From the NCBI GenBank assembly GCA_036526255.1, contig DATCYW010000009.1, positions 41,259-105,258 of the forward strand: a DNA stretch of 64,000 nt. Direction: 5' to 3'. Made by a program: the position numbers and the translations under genes. Shown piece after piece: positions 55,445 to 62,312 of this stretch (within the stretch, counting starts at the first letter, position 1; each line of letters opens with the position of its first letter). The DNA comes from Malonomonas sp036526255. GTDB taxonomy: Bacteria > Desulfobacterota > Desulfuromonadia > Desulfuromonadales > Geopsychrobacteraceae. The notes under the pieces are model-generated. The model worked only from the letters and a program-made list of their open reading frames with translations. It was not told where the DNA came from and made no database searches.

Positions 55445-55461
55445 GGTGGTTTTAAATCCTC

Positions 55462-56310
55462 TCAGACGGCAGCGTCGCGCTTGAGCGGGACGGTCGGCGG
55501 GGGAAAGCTGCTCCCTTGCGGATAGCCGGTGCTGAAATCACGGATACACTTGGTCGGGCATTTTTCGACCGCCACAGCTGCGTCCAGATGGTGCTGGTAC
55601 TCGACCCGGGCGAGAAAGTTCTCGATCACGTAGGCCTCGGGTGCGGTTTTTTTACAGATGTTACAGCCGATACAGCCGATCTGACAGTATTTACGCACCG
55701 CAGCGCCTTTGTCGTGGCTGTTGCAGAGCACATGGGTCATGGCATCCAACGGTGCCATGCGGATGACCTGCCGCGGGCAGGCCGCGACACACTTCTCGCA
55801 ACCGGTGCACTTGGCGCGGCTGATCACCGCCAGCCCTTCGGCGGTCATTTCAATCGCGCCGAACGGGCAGGCGCGTTCACAGGAACCGAGCCCCAGGCAG
55901 CCGCCGGGGCAGGCTTTGGGACCGTCGGCAATCTTCTGCGCGGCGTTGCAGTCTTCCAGCCCCAGATAGCGGTACTTGGCGGTCGCTTTTTGATTGTCCC
56001 CCTGGCAGAGCACCACCGCCACTTTCGGCTCGCTGGTGATCGCTTCGATGCCGAGGATATGGGCGATCTGCTCGACGGTTTCGGCACCGCCGGGGGTGCA
56101 GAGGTTGGCGGCGATGGTCCCTTCGACCACCCCTTTGGCGTAACCGGCGCAGCCGGGCAGACCGCAGGCACCGCAGTTGGCGCCGGGCAACACTTCAAGC
56201 ACCGCCATCTCGCGTGGATCGACCTCAACGGCAAACTTTTTTGCCGCGACCCCTAGAGCTGCGGCAGCGACCAGACCGATTCCACCGATACTTAATATTG
56301 CAGCGAGCAT
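55462..56310 (-). CDS. rnfB: Electron transport complex subunit RnfB (ferredoxin-type)
   Basis: A 282-residue iron-sulphur subunit. One N-terminal membrane segment (SIGGIGLVAAAALGV) is followed by a 4Fe-4S cluster motif GANCGACGLPGCAGYA, then several ferredoxin-type clusters: CPGGCLGLGSCERACP, CTGCEKCVAACP and CQIGCIGCNICKK. This longer, multi-cluster form (not the two-cluster E. coli RsxB) is common in acetogens and Desulfobacterota. It probably accepts electrons from reduced ferredoxin. Three bases after rnfA's stop. Confidence 0.96.
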   Translation of the reverse strand: MLAAILSIGGIGLVAAAALGVAAKKFAVEVDPREMAVLEVLPGANCGACGLPGCAGYAKGVVEGTIAANLCTPGGAETVEQIAHILGIEAITSEPKVAVVLCQGDNQKATAKYRYLGLEDCNAAQKIADGPKACPGGCLGLGSCERACPFGAIEMTAEGLAVISRAKCTGCEKCVAACPRQVIRMAPLDAMTHVLCNSHDKGAAVRKYCQIGCIGCNICKKTAPEAYVIENFLARVEYQHHLDAAVAVEKCPTKCIRDFSTGYPQGSSFPPPTVPLKRDAAV

Positions 56311-56313
56311 GAT

Positions 56314-56895
56314 TTAGCCTTTCACCAGGCCGGCAAAGCCCATAAAGGCCAGAGACAGCAGGCCGGCCGTGACCAGCGCGATCGCCGTACCGCGGAAGGC
56401 TTTCGGTACCGGGCAGAGGTCAAGTCGCTCACGCAGTCCGGCGAACAGCACCATCGCCAGAGTGAAGCCGAGGCCCGCGCCCAGCGCAAAAACCACCGAC
56501 TCGACAAAGCTGTAATCTTTCTGGATATTGAGCACGGCGACGCCGAGTACGGCGCAGTTGGTGGTGATCAGCGGCAGAAAAATGCCGAGCGACTGATAGA
56601 GCACCGGACTGGACTTCTGGATCACCATTTCGACCAGCTGCACCAGCGAAGCGATGACCAGAATAAAGGCGATGGTCTGCAGATATTCGATGCCGAAAGG
56701 GATCAGGACAAAGTACTGGATAAACCAGGTCACCACGGAGGCGACGGTCATGACGAAGATAACCGCCATCCCCATGCCGAGCGAGGTTTCAACCTTCTTC
56801 GAAACGCCCAGAAACGGACAGATACCGAGAAACCGCGCCAGTACGAAGTTGTTGACGAATACCGCACTGATCAGAATCAGTAGTAGTTCAACCAT
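56314..56895 (-). CDS. rnfA: Electron transport complex subunit RnfA
   Basis: A 193-residue six-helix inner-membrane subunit, first gene of rnfABCDGE. Signatures: AVFVNNFVLARFLGICPFLGVSKK, and further on PLITTNCAVLGVAVLNIQ and LGAGLGFTLAMVLFAGLRE. RnfA and RnfE form the core through which electrons cross. The gene is preceded by a good -35/-10 on the minus strand and an operator-like dyad. The Rnf complex would couple ferredoxin oxidation to Na+ or H+ export in this organism. Confidence 0.97.
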   Translation of the reverse strand: MVELLLILISAVFVNNFVLARFLGICPFLGVSKKVETSLGMGMAVIFVMTVASVVTWFIQYFVLIPFGIEYLQTIAFILVIASLVQLVEMVIQKSSPVLYQSLGIFLPLITTNCAVLGVAVLNIQKDYSFVESVVFALGAGLGFTLAMVLFAGLRERLDLCPVPKAFRGTAIALVTAGLLSLAFMGFAGLVKG

Positions 56896-56919
56896 GAAAC
56901 ACTCCCGGGATGGATACTA

Positions 56920-56934
56920 AGTGGTAAGACCACT
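56920..56934. promoter_or_regulatory. Operator-like dyad at the rnf transcription start
   Basis: A perfect 6-bp inverted repeat AGTGGT-AAG-ACCACT lies just downstream of the predicted -10 box and covers the expected start of rnf transcription. This position is typical of a repressor site. Confidence 0.5.
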
Positions 56935-56935
56935 G

Positions 56936-56964
56936 GTTTTAATGGAGGAGGTGGTATTTGTCAA
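56936..56964 (-). promoter_or_regulatory. Sigma-70-like promoter of rnfABCDGE
   Basis: On the minus strand: a perfect TTGACA -35 (56959-56964), 17-base spacer and TAAAAC -10 (56936-56941). The rnfA ATG is about 33 bases downstream of the predicted start. Confidence 0.65.
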
Positions 56965-57099
56965 ATGTTTTGTTTTTCAGCGGGATAGGCGGGCTGGGTG
57001 ATTACTATATAGGGTTCGGGGAGCCTTTGAAAGACGATCAATGGTATTTATGTTTCTGGTTATTATCCCTTGGCTGTGCCGTTGGTCTCCGCAATAAGT

Positions 57100-57111
57100 G
57101 TTTACGTAAAC
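57100..57111. promoter_or_regulatory. 12-bp palindrome upstream of the MerR-family gene
   Basis: GTTTACGTAAAC is a perfect palindrome 100 bases before the merR ATG. It is a candidate operator for that regulator or for another factor; no clear promoter overlaps it. Confidence 0.35.
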
Positions 57112-57210
57112 GTCAAGATGGCCTATATTTTTATTTTAATGCGTCTTGCGGTCGACAAGGGGAAACTTGAGCGCCAGCATTATGAAATTATTACCGAAAG
57201 GTTATTTGCG

Positions 57211-57621
57211 ATGAGCAGGGAACAGGACAAGCCGGTACAGATCGGCGAACTGGCGAAGAAGTTGGAAATAACCACCAGAACCATCCGTTATTACGAGGAG
57301 ATCGGTCTGATGGGGTCGTCAGCGCGGCAGGGGGGTGGTACGCGGATGTACAGCCGTGAAGATATCCTGCGGCTCAAGTTTATTCTGAAGATGAAGGAGC
57401 TGGGCATCTCGTTGAAGGAGATGCAGGACCTGGCCGAAAATTTCGATATTAACAACCAGAACTTCGGCCCGCTCACGCCGAAGCTGCTGGAGATTCTCGA
57501 TCTGCACCTCGACAAGGTCGATCAGAAGATCGCCAACCTCACCTCGCTGCGCAAAGAGATTGTCGGCTACCGCACCCGGATCGTCGATATTCTCGAAGGG
57601 AAGCAGCCGCTGGTGAAATAG
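57211..57621 (+). CDS. MerR family transcriptional regulator
   Basis: A 136-residue regulator. The N-terminal MerR-type winged helix reads VQIGELAKKLEITTRTIRYYEEIGLMGSSARQGGGTRMYSREDI (the IRYYEE-GL core). The C-terminal coiled coil (LDLHLDKVDQKIANLTSLRKEIVGYRTRI) mediates dimerisation. There is no Cys-rich metal-binding site, so a small-molecule or other signal is likely. The ATG at 57211 with AAAGG upstream is chosen; the longer open frame to 57070 is implausible N-terminally. It diverges from the rnf operon across 315 bases, so it may control it. A methyltransferase gene converges on it. Confidence 0.85.
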   Translation: MSREQDKPVQIGELAKKLEITTRTIRYYEEIGLMGSSARQGGGTRMYSREDILRLKFILKMKELGISLKEMQDLAENFDINNQNFGPLTPKLLEILDLHLDKVDQKIANLTSLRKEIVGYRTRIVDILEGKQPLVK

Positions 57622-57634
57622 TTTCACCGCAGCA

Positions 57635-58282
57635 TCAGTCGATTTTCTGCAGCAGAATCACATCTTTGCCAATCAGTTCCAGCCGGGCTTGCCACAATTC
57701 CGCCAGCCAGTGAAAGGTCTGCGCGGAGAAAAAACAGATGTGGCTTGGGTCGTTCTTGTAGTGCCAGCTTGAAAAAGCCTCTCTGCCTGTCACCAGCTTG
57801 GTCATCAGCCCCAAAATCCCGTTGTTATTCAGCAACCCGTAGAGCCGGTCCAGTTCGACGCGCGGTTGGCGAAGGTGCTCGACGACTTCGCTGGCGCTGA
57901 TGAAGTCGTAGTTCTGCTGCAGCAACGCTGGATTATCCGCATAAAACTTGTCGTAGGCTGCAACCCTGAACCCCGCTTCTGCAAACATCAGCGACAGCGT
58001 CGGTCCCGGGCCGCAGCCGAAGTCAAGCCCGAACGCCTGCGCCGGCAGCCGCTCGCACAGCGGTTCAAACAGCCGCGCGAGGAACTGCCGATACCCCTTA
58101 TCGAGCGGATCGTTGCGGTGCAGGTCGTACTCGGCTTTTTCCCGCAGTTCGCTCAGGTGAAATTGCGGCGGCACAAAAACCAGGGAGCAGTCTGTGCACT
58201 GCAGGTACTCCCTGAGCTTGTCCTGTGCGAAAGCTGAGCTGTTCTGCCCAAGGCAAAGCGGGCATTGTGCAGCAGCTGACAC
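57635..58282 (-). CDS. Class I SAM-dependent methyltransferase with zinc-ribbon N-terminus
   Basis: A 215-residue protein. Two Cys pairs (QCPLC at about residue 6 and CTDC at about residue 30) suggest a zinc-ribbon; a methyltransferase domain follows, with the SAM motif I AFGLDFGCGPGPTLSLM (about residues 80-96). DFISASEVVEHL is the post-I acidic/hydrophobic stretch. The start is a GTG at 58282 one base after the YciI stop, so the two are translationally coupled. Substrate unknown; similar proteins act in cell-surface or lipid modifications. Confidence 0.82.
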   Translation of the reverse strand: MSAAAQCPLCLGQNSSAFAQDKLREYLQCTDCSLVFVPPQFHLSELREKAEYDLHRNDPLDKGYRQFLARLFEPLCERLPAQAFGLDFGCGPGPTLSLMFAEAGFRVAAYDKFYADNPALLQQNYDFISASEVVEHLRQPRVELDRLYGLLNNNGILGLMTKLVTGREAFSSWHYKNDPSHICFFSAQTFHWLAELWQARLELIGKDVILLQKID

Positions 58283-58283
58283 G

Positions 58284-58559
58284 TTACGGCAGCACCTTTT
58301 TCCAGGGCTGAATCGTGACCTTTTCAAACAGCCCGGCCTTGGCGTAAGGGTCGCCGGCGGCAAAGGCTTCGGCTTCGGCCAGACTGGCCAGATCAAGGAT
58401 CACCACCGAGCCGTTCATGTTTTCAGCGGCGTCGAGGGTCGGTCCGGCGGCATGCAGTTTTTCACCGAAACTTTTCAGATAGTCGACGTGGGCCGGACGG
58501 ATGTCGGTGCGAACCTGCAGGTGGTCTTGTTTGTCGAAACAGTGGATGACGTAGAGCAT
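58284..58559 (-). CDS. YciI family protein
   Basis: A 91-residue protein of the YciI (DUF1330-like ferredoxin-fold) family. The fold is shown by LYVIHCFDKQDHLQVRTDIRPAHVDYL at the N-terminus and MNGSVVILDLASLAEAEAFAAGDPYAKAGLF in the middle, with the His-Asp pair (about residues 24-26) that is conserved in the family. YciI members are small homodimers with weakly defined activities. It precedes the methyltransferase by one base and follows the regulator gene by 22 bases on the same strand. Confidence 0.85.
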   Translation of the reverse strand: MLYVIHCFDKQDHLQVRTDIRPAHVDYLKSFGEKLHAAGPTLDAAENMNGSVVILDLASLAEAEAFAAGDPYAKAGLFEKVTIQPWKKVLP

Positions 58560-58581
58560 CTTTTCTCTCCTTTTTCTTAAG

Positions 58582-59925
58582 TTACAAGTCGTAGTTCTTC
58601 ATCTTTTCCCAAAGGTTCTTTCTGCTGATTCCTAGCAGCGCCGCCGCCTCGGTTTTATTGTCAGCGGTTTTTTTCAGCGCATGCAGGATACATTTTTTTT
58701 CCGCGTTTGCCACCGCAGCCGCAAGGTTTTCTTCCAGCTCTTCCGTTGTCTCTGCTGAAAGGTTTGTGCCGCGCAGTTCGATCGGCAGATCCCAGATTTC
58801 GATCTTCGCCGCCGGAGTCAGCACCGAGACCCGTTCGAGCAGGTTACGCAGTTCGCGGACATTGCCCGGATAGCGGTAGTTCTGCAGGGCCTGTGCGGCT
58901 TCGGTTGAGAGCTTGAAGTTCAGCCCCCGCTCGCGGCCGAATTCGCCGAGAAAGAAGGTGGCCAGCTCCAGAATATCGCTGTCGCGCTCACGCAGTGGCG
59001 GGATTTCGATCGGAATCACCTGCAGGCGATAGAAGAGGTCGCTGCGGAATCTGCCGTTATTGACTTCGACGGCCAGATCTTTGGTGGTCGCGCAGAGCAC
59101 CCGCACGTCGATTGGGATCGGCCGCTTGCCGCCAACCCGTTCAATTTCGCGTTCCTGCAGCACCCGCAGCAGTTTCACCTGCAGATCGAGCGGCATGTCG
59201 CCGATCTCGTCCAGCAGGATGGTGCCGCGGTCGGCCAGTTCAAACTTGCCGATACTGGTTTTGTCCGCGCCGGTGAAGGCGCCCTTTTCATGGCCGAACA
59301 GCGCGGATTCCATCAAGCCGGCCGGGATCGCCGCGCAGTTGATTCGAACATAGGGCTTGTCGGCGCGGCGGCTTTCAAAATGGATGGCGGCGGCGACCAG
59401 CTCTTTGCCGGTGCCGCTCTCCCCCTGAATCAGCACCGAGGAGTCGCTACCGGCGACCCGACTGACCAGACCGAGCATTTTCTGCATCGGTGCGCTCGAA
59501 CCGATGATCGGGCGGCGTTGTCCGCCGCAATGCTCCAGCGAGACGCAGCGCGCCTTGACCGCCTGCATTTCAAGAATTCGCTGGATGCGAAAGCTCAAGT
59601 CATCCAGGTCAAAAGGCTTCTGAATATAGTCGCTGGCGCCGTTTTTCAGACAGTTGACGGCCGTTTCGGTGTTGCCGTGGGCGGTCATCATCACCACTTC
59701 GGTGCGCGGCGCCAGGCTTTTTACTTCAGCGAGCAGGGTCTCGCCATCCATCCCTGGCATGCGGATATCGGAGAGCAGCAGCTGGTAGCTCTTTTGTTTG
59801 ATCAGCGCCAGCGCCTGCAGGCCGGTTTCGGCGGCATCGACCTGCCAGCCCTGGGCGCGCAGGTGATCGATTACGGTGACCCGCATGATCTCTTCATCTT
59901 CGGCGACCAGAATCCGTACACTCAT
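58582..59925 (-). CDS. Sigma-54-dependent response regulator (NtrC family)
   Basis: A 447-residue activator. The N-terminal receiver has the phospho-acceptor Asp53 in LLLSDIRMPGMDG and acidic residues ED at 9-11. A central AAA+ domain has the Walker A GESGTGKELVAAAIH and the sigma-54 contact loop GAFTGA (in EKGAFTGADK). A C-terminal Fis-type helix-turn-helix (KTEAAALLGISRKNLWEKMK) binds DNA. It overlaps the histidine kinase gene by ATGA. The divergent nrfHA promoter is a perfect sigma-54 site with two upstream dyads, so this regulator is very likely its activator. Confidence 0.94.
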   Translation of the reverse strand: MSVRILVAEDEEIMRVTVIDHLRAQGWQVDAAETGLQALALIKQKSYQLLLSDIRMPGMDGETLLAEVKSLAPRTEVVMMTAHGNTETAVNCLKNGASDYIQKPFDLDDLSFRIQRILEMQAVKARCVSLEHCGGQRRPIIGSSAPMQKMLGLVSRVAGSDSSVLIQGESGTGKELVAAAIHFESRRADKPYVRINCAAIPAGLMESALFGHEKGAFTGADKTSIGKFELADRGTILLDEIGDMPLDLQVKLLRVLQEREIERVGGKRPIPIDVRVLCATTKDLAVEVNNGRFRSDLFYRLQVIPIEIPPLRERDSDILELATFFLGEFGRERGLNFKLSTEAAQALQNYRYPGNVRELRNLLERVSVLTPAAKIEIWDLPIELRGTNLSAETTEELEENLAAAVANAEKKCILHALKKTADNKTEAAALLGISRKNLWEKMKNYDL

Positions 59926-61481
59926 GATGTTTCCTCGCAGTAGTCTTTTGGCAGAGGGACGTTTATCCGGAAAATGGCGCCCCCCGAGATGGCGTTCTCG
60001 GCGCTCAGCTGGCCGCCCATCTGTTCAATCAGCGAATAGGAAACCGACAGCCCCAGCCCGGTCCCCTCGCCGACCTCTTTGGTGGTGAAGAACGGCTCGA
60101 AGATTTTATCCAGATGGTCAGGGGCGATGCCGGGACCGTTGTCGGCGAGACTGATGGTCAACAGGTTGTCATTCAGGCTGCTGTGGACGAGCAGCCGGCC
60201 GCCGCGGTCACCCAGCGCCTGCACGGCGTTTCCGGCCAGGTTCAGCACCACCTGGCGTAACGCTTCCATGCCGACCCGTAGCGGGCGACCGATCGACAGC
60301 TGCAGGTCTACTTCGACATTGCGTCGTCCCATGCAGGTCAGTTCCAGGCACTCACGGATCATCTGGTCAACATCGCCGCTCTGCAGTTCAAGCGGTTCGC
60401 GGCGGCCGATGTTCAGCAGCTGCTGCACCGTCCCCTTAATCCGCTGTACCCCCTGGCCGAGCAGTTCCAGATAGCGCCCTAACAGCTCCGGTTGATCCAT
60501 GCTGCGCTTCATCGTCTGGATGCAGTTCTGCATGCCGCCCAGCGGGTTGTTGATTTCGTGGGAGACGCCGGCAACCAGTCGGCCCAGTGCGGCCAGTTTT
60601 TCACTGCGGAACACCTGTTCGCGGCTGGTATTGAGCTGCTGCTGAGAATCTTCCAGTCGCTGACAGAGCTTGCGGAAATGGCCGCCAAGCGTGCCGATCT
60701 CATCGGTCGACTCGTTGCTGGTCAGTTCTTCCAGCTCGCGCCGTTCCGGGTAAAGGTCCATCTGTCGGGCAAGAATTTTAAGGCGTTTGGCGACCAGCAG
60801 TTCGAAGGCGAGAAAGATCGTCAAAGAGACGATGAGGATGGTTGCCACGGCGATGTTGAGCAGCAGCTGGTTGTTGCGCTTGATTTCGGCGTAGGCCCAG
60901 TCGATCGGGATCGAAACGCTCATGCCGCCGCGGATATCGCCGACCTGGTAGTTGGGATCGGTGTGGCACTTCAGGCACTGGCTGTCGACCTTTAAGGGAG
61001 CCATGTAGCGCAGGCGGTGTTTGCCGGCGACCTTTTCAATTGCGACCCGCTCCGGCAGGCCGCTATTGAAGAGTTCCAGGCTGGCGCGCTCGAAGTCATC
61101 GGGGGTGTTGTCGGGATTCAGCGGTTGCAGGCTGGTGACGTTGAACTGCCCCATCCCTTCTTTAGAGGCATAGACCGACAGCTCGCGGGTGACCATCGCC
61201 GGGTTGCGCTTGACCAGCCAGTTGCCCTGCTCATCCTGAATCTGGCCTTGTGCGAGAAAGGGGTTCTCTGCCACGCCGGGGCCTTTGAGCAGAAACAGGC
61301 CGTTATGATCGGCGACCCACTGGCGGGTGATGCGGATCTGATCAAAGAGCATTTTCGCCTGACGGGTGGCCTGCTCGACCACCAGCTCTTCCTGAAAACT
61401 GGAGGTGCGGTAAAAGGTGACCCCGTAGGAGCAGCAGGTAATCAGGCCGATCAGGATAATGAACTTGGTTTTCAGCTGCAT
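59922..61481 (-). CDS. Haem-containing sensor histidine kinase (DUF3365 domain)
   Basis: A 519-residue membrane sensor kinase. Membrane segments are at residues about 7-25 and 204-228, enclosing a periplasmic DUF3365 (Tll0287-like) domain with a haem-attachment CxxCH (CLKCH, residues 169-173). A HAMP domain (about 226-295) and a kinase core follow: phospho-acceptor His308 in VAGVSHEINNPLGG, the N box NLAGNAVQAL and the ATPase DNGPGIA. The haem could sense nitrite, NO, O2 or redox state. The ATG at 61481 has GAGG nearby; a longer frame to 61670 would extend across the regulatory region and is rejected. Confidence 0.92.
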   Translation of the reverse strand: MQLKTKFIILIGLITCCSYGVTFYRTSSFQEELVVEQATRQAKMLFDQIRITRQWVADHNGLFLLKGPGVAENPFLAQGQIQDEQGNWLVKRNPAMVTRELSVYASKEGMGQFNVTSLQPLNPDNTPDDFERASLELFNSGLPERVAIEKVAGKHRLRYMAPLKVDSQCLKCHTDPNYQVGDIRGGMSVSIPIDWAYAEIKRNNQLLLNIAVATILIVSLTIFLAFELLVAKRLKILARQMDLYPERRELEELTSNESTDEIGTLGGHFRKLCQRLEDSQQQLNTSREQVFRSEKLAALGRLVAGVSHEINNPLGGMQNCIQTMKRSMDQPELLGRYLELLGQGVQRIKGTVQQLLNIGRREPLELQSGDVDQMIRECLELTCMGRRNVEVDLQLSIGRPLRVGMEALRQVVLNLAGNAVQALGDRGGRLLVHSSLNDNLLTISLADNGPGIAPDHLDKIFEPFFTTKEVGEGTGLGLSVSYSLIEQMGGQLSAENAISGGAIFRINVPLPKDYCEETS

Positions 61482-61511
61482 GGCAACCTCATCGCGTGGC
61501 CGGGAAAAAAC

Positions 61512-61527
61512 GCTACCGAACGGTAAC
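61512..61527 (+). promoter_or_regulatory. Upstream activating site 1 for nrfHA
   Basis: GCTACCGAACGGTAAC contains the dyad TACCG-AA-CGGTA. It is repeated almost identically at 61546-61561 (one base different), 34 bp centre to centre. These are about 100-120 bases before the sigma-54 promoter start, where NtrC-type activators bind. Confidence 0.75.
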
Positions 61528-61545
61528 ACAAGCTGCAGGTAAATA

Positions 61546-61561
61546 GCTACCGAAAGGTAAC
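61546..61561 (+). promoter_or_regulatory. Upstream activating site 2 for nrfHA
   Basis: GCTACCGAAAGGTAAC, a near-copy of the site at 61512-61527, differing only in C to A at the tenth base. It is 52 bases before the sigma-54 -24 element. Confidence 0.75.
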
Positions 61562-61583
61562 GGATACTGTATACAGATATCCG
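61561..61583. promoter_or_regulatory. Third dyad between the UAS and the sigma-54 promoter
   Basis: CGGATA-CTGTATACAG-A-TATCCG: a perfect 10-bp palindrome (61567-61576) flanked by an inverted 6-base pair with one extra A. It lies between the activator sites and the promoter, where IHF or a second regulator might act. Function unknown. Confidence 0.4.
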
Positions 61584-61612
61584 TATGTGGCTAAAAACAT
61601 GTTGTTTTTTTC

Positions 61613-61628
61613 TGGCACAACCGTTGCT
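61613..61628 (+). promoter_or_regulatory. Sigma-54 (-24/-12) promoter of nrfHA
   Basis: A consensus-perfect TGGCAC-N5-TTGCT (61613-61628). Transcription would begin near 61640 and run through the leader open frame into nrfHA. Confidence 0.85.
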
Positions 61629-61687
61629 ATTTACAAAAAGTACGATAAAAGAAATGAAATAATCACACATAGCGATGAGGAGGTGAC

Positions 61688-61783
61688 ATGCGAATTAACC
61701 AAGCAGGGAGCAACCGCAGACGGAAATTCCCTGGAGTCCGCAACATTTCAGGCAACTGCCTATGGCAAGAGGAGACGCTATGA
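61688..61783 (+). CDS. 31-codon leader open frame overlapping nrfH
   Basis: A 31-codon open frame with a near-perfect ribosome site: GAGGAGGTGAC sits directly before the ATG at 61688. Its stop (TGA, 61781-61783) overlaps the nrfH ATG (61780) as ATGA. It lies on the predicted transcript between the sigma-54 start (about 61640) and nrfH. The predicted peptide is basic at the start (MRINQAGSNRRRKF) and has one cysteine; no membrane segment. It may be a translated leader peptide coupling nrfH translation. I know of no description of it. Confidence 0.6.
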   Translation: MRINQAGSNRRRKFPGVRNISGNCLWQEETL

Positions 61784-62289
61784 AGTATGTGGCCATTTGT
61801 TCTGTTGTGCTGGTGATCGGCATGTTCGCCTACCTGGTGAACGAATCGAAGATGCTCTCGTACCTGTCGAGCGATCCGAAGGCCTGTATCAACTGCCACA
61901 CCATGAACACGCACTATGCAACCTGGCAGCACAGCTCGCATCGCGAGAAGGCAACCTGCATCGACTGCCACCTGCCGCGCGATACCTTTATCAACAAGAT
62001 GATTGCCAAATCGAAGGATGGTTTCAATCATTCACTGGCGATGACACTGGGGACTTACGGTTACAACCTGCGGGTCACCACCGATGCGGCCAAGCGGATT
62101 CAGAATAATTGTATTTCCTGTCATGAGAGTATCGTCTCGCAGATGCTGGAGAACAGCCAGCTGTACCAGCAGTTCGACAGCCAGGTGCAGATGGGCCGCC
62201 GGTGCTGGGATTGCCACCGCGAAGTGCCGCATGGAACCACCCGAAATCTGACCACGACGCAAAATAACCTTGGCGTTAAAGAATTATAA
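61780..62289 (+). CDS. nrfH: Cytochrome c nitrite reductase small subunit NrfH
   Basis: A 169-residue membrane-anchored tetrahaem cytochrome of the NapC/NirT family that passes electrons from the quinol pool to NrfA. One N-terminal membrane segment is followed by four CxxCH motifs: CINCH (36-40), CIDCH (60-64), CISCH (111-115) and CWDCH (142-146). CINCHTM gives the Met ligand of haem 1. The ATG at 61780 has AGAGGAG upstream; the longer open frame from 61762 is rejected because it begins before that site. Preceded by a sigma-54 promoter. Confidence 0.95.
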   Translation: MKYVAICSVVLVIGMFAYLVNESKMLSYLSSDPKACINCHTMNTHYATWQHSSHREKATCIDCHLPRDTFINKMIAKSKDGFNHSLAMTLGTYGYNLRVTTDAAKRIQNNCISCHESIVSQMLENSQLYQQFDSQVQMGRRCWDCHREVPHGTTRNLTTTQNNLGVKEL

Positions 62290-62312
62290 ATACTAAATTA
62301 GGAGAGCTACCC

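Larger units (their letters stand above)
56896..57210. other. 315-base region between rnfA and the MerR-family gene
   Basis: An AT-rich regulatory region holding the rnf promoter, the AGTGGT dyad and a GTTTACGTAAAC palindrome (all listed). A 70-codon open frame (56958-57170) starts with TTG and has a GGAGGAGGTGG site only 3 bases away, too close for good initiation. I do not call it a gene. Confidence 0.6.

Noticed and set aside
56958..57170. 70-codon open frame with TTG start and GGAGGAGGTGG nearby
   Set aside because: The ribosome site is only 3 bases from the start, the frame overlaps the rnf promoter on the other strand, and the peptide has no recognisable pattern.
61587..61779. Longer overlapping frame through the nrfH leader
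   Set aside because: It lacks a ribosome site near its start and overlaps the sigma-54 promoter; the 31-codon frame has a far better site.
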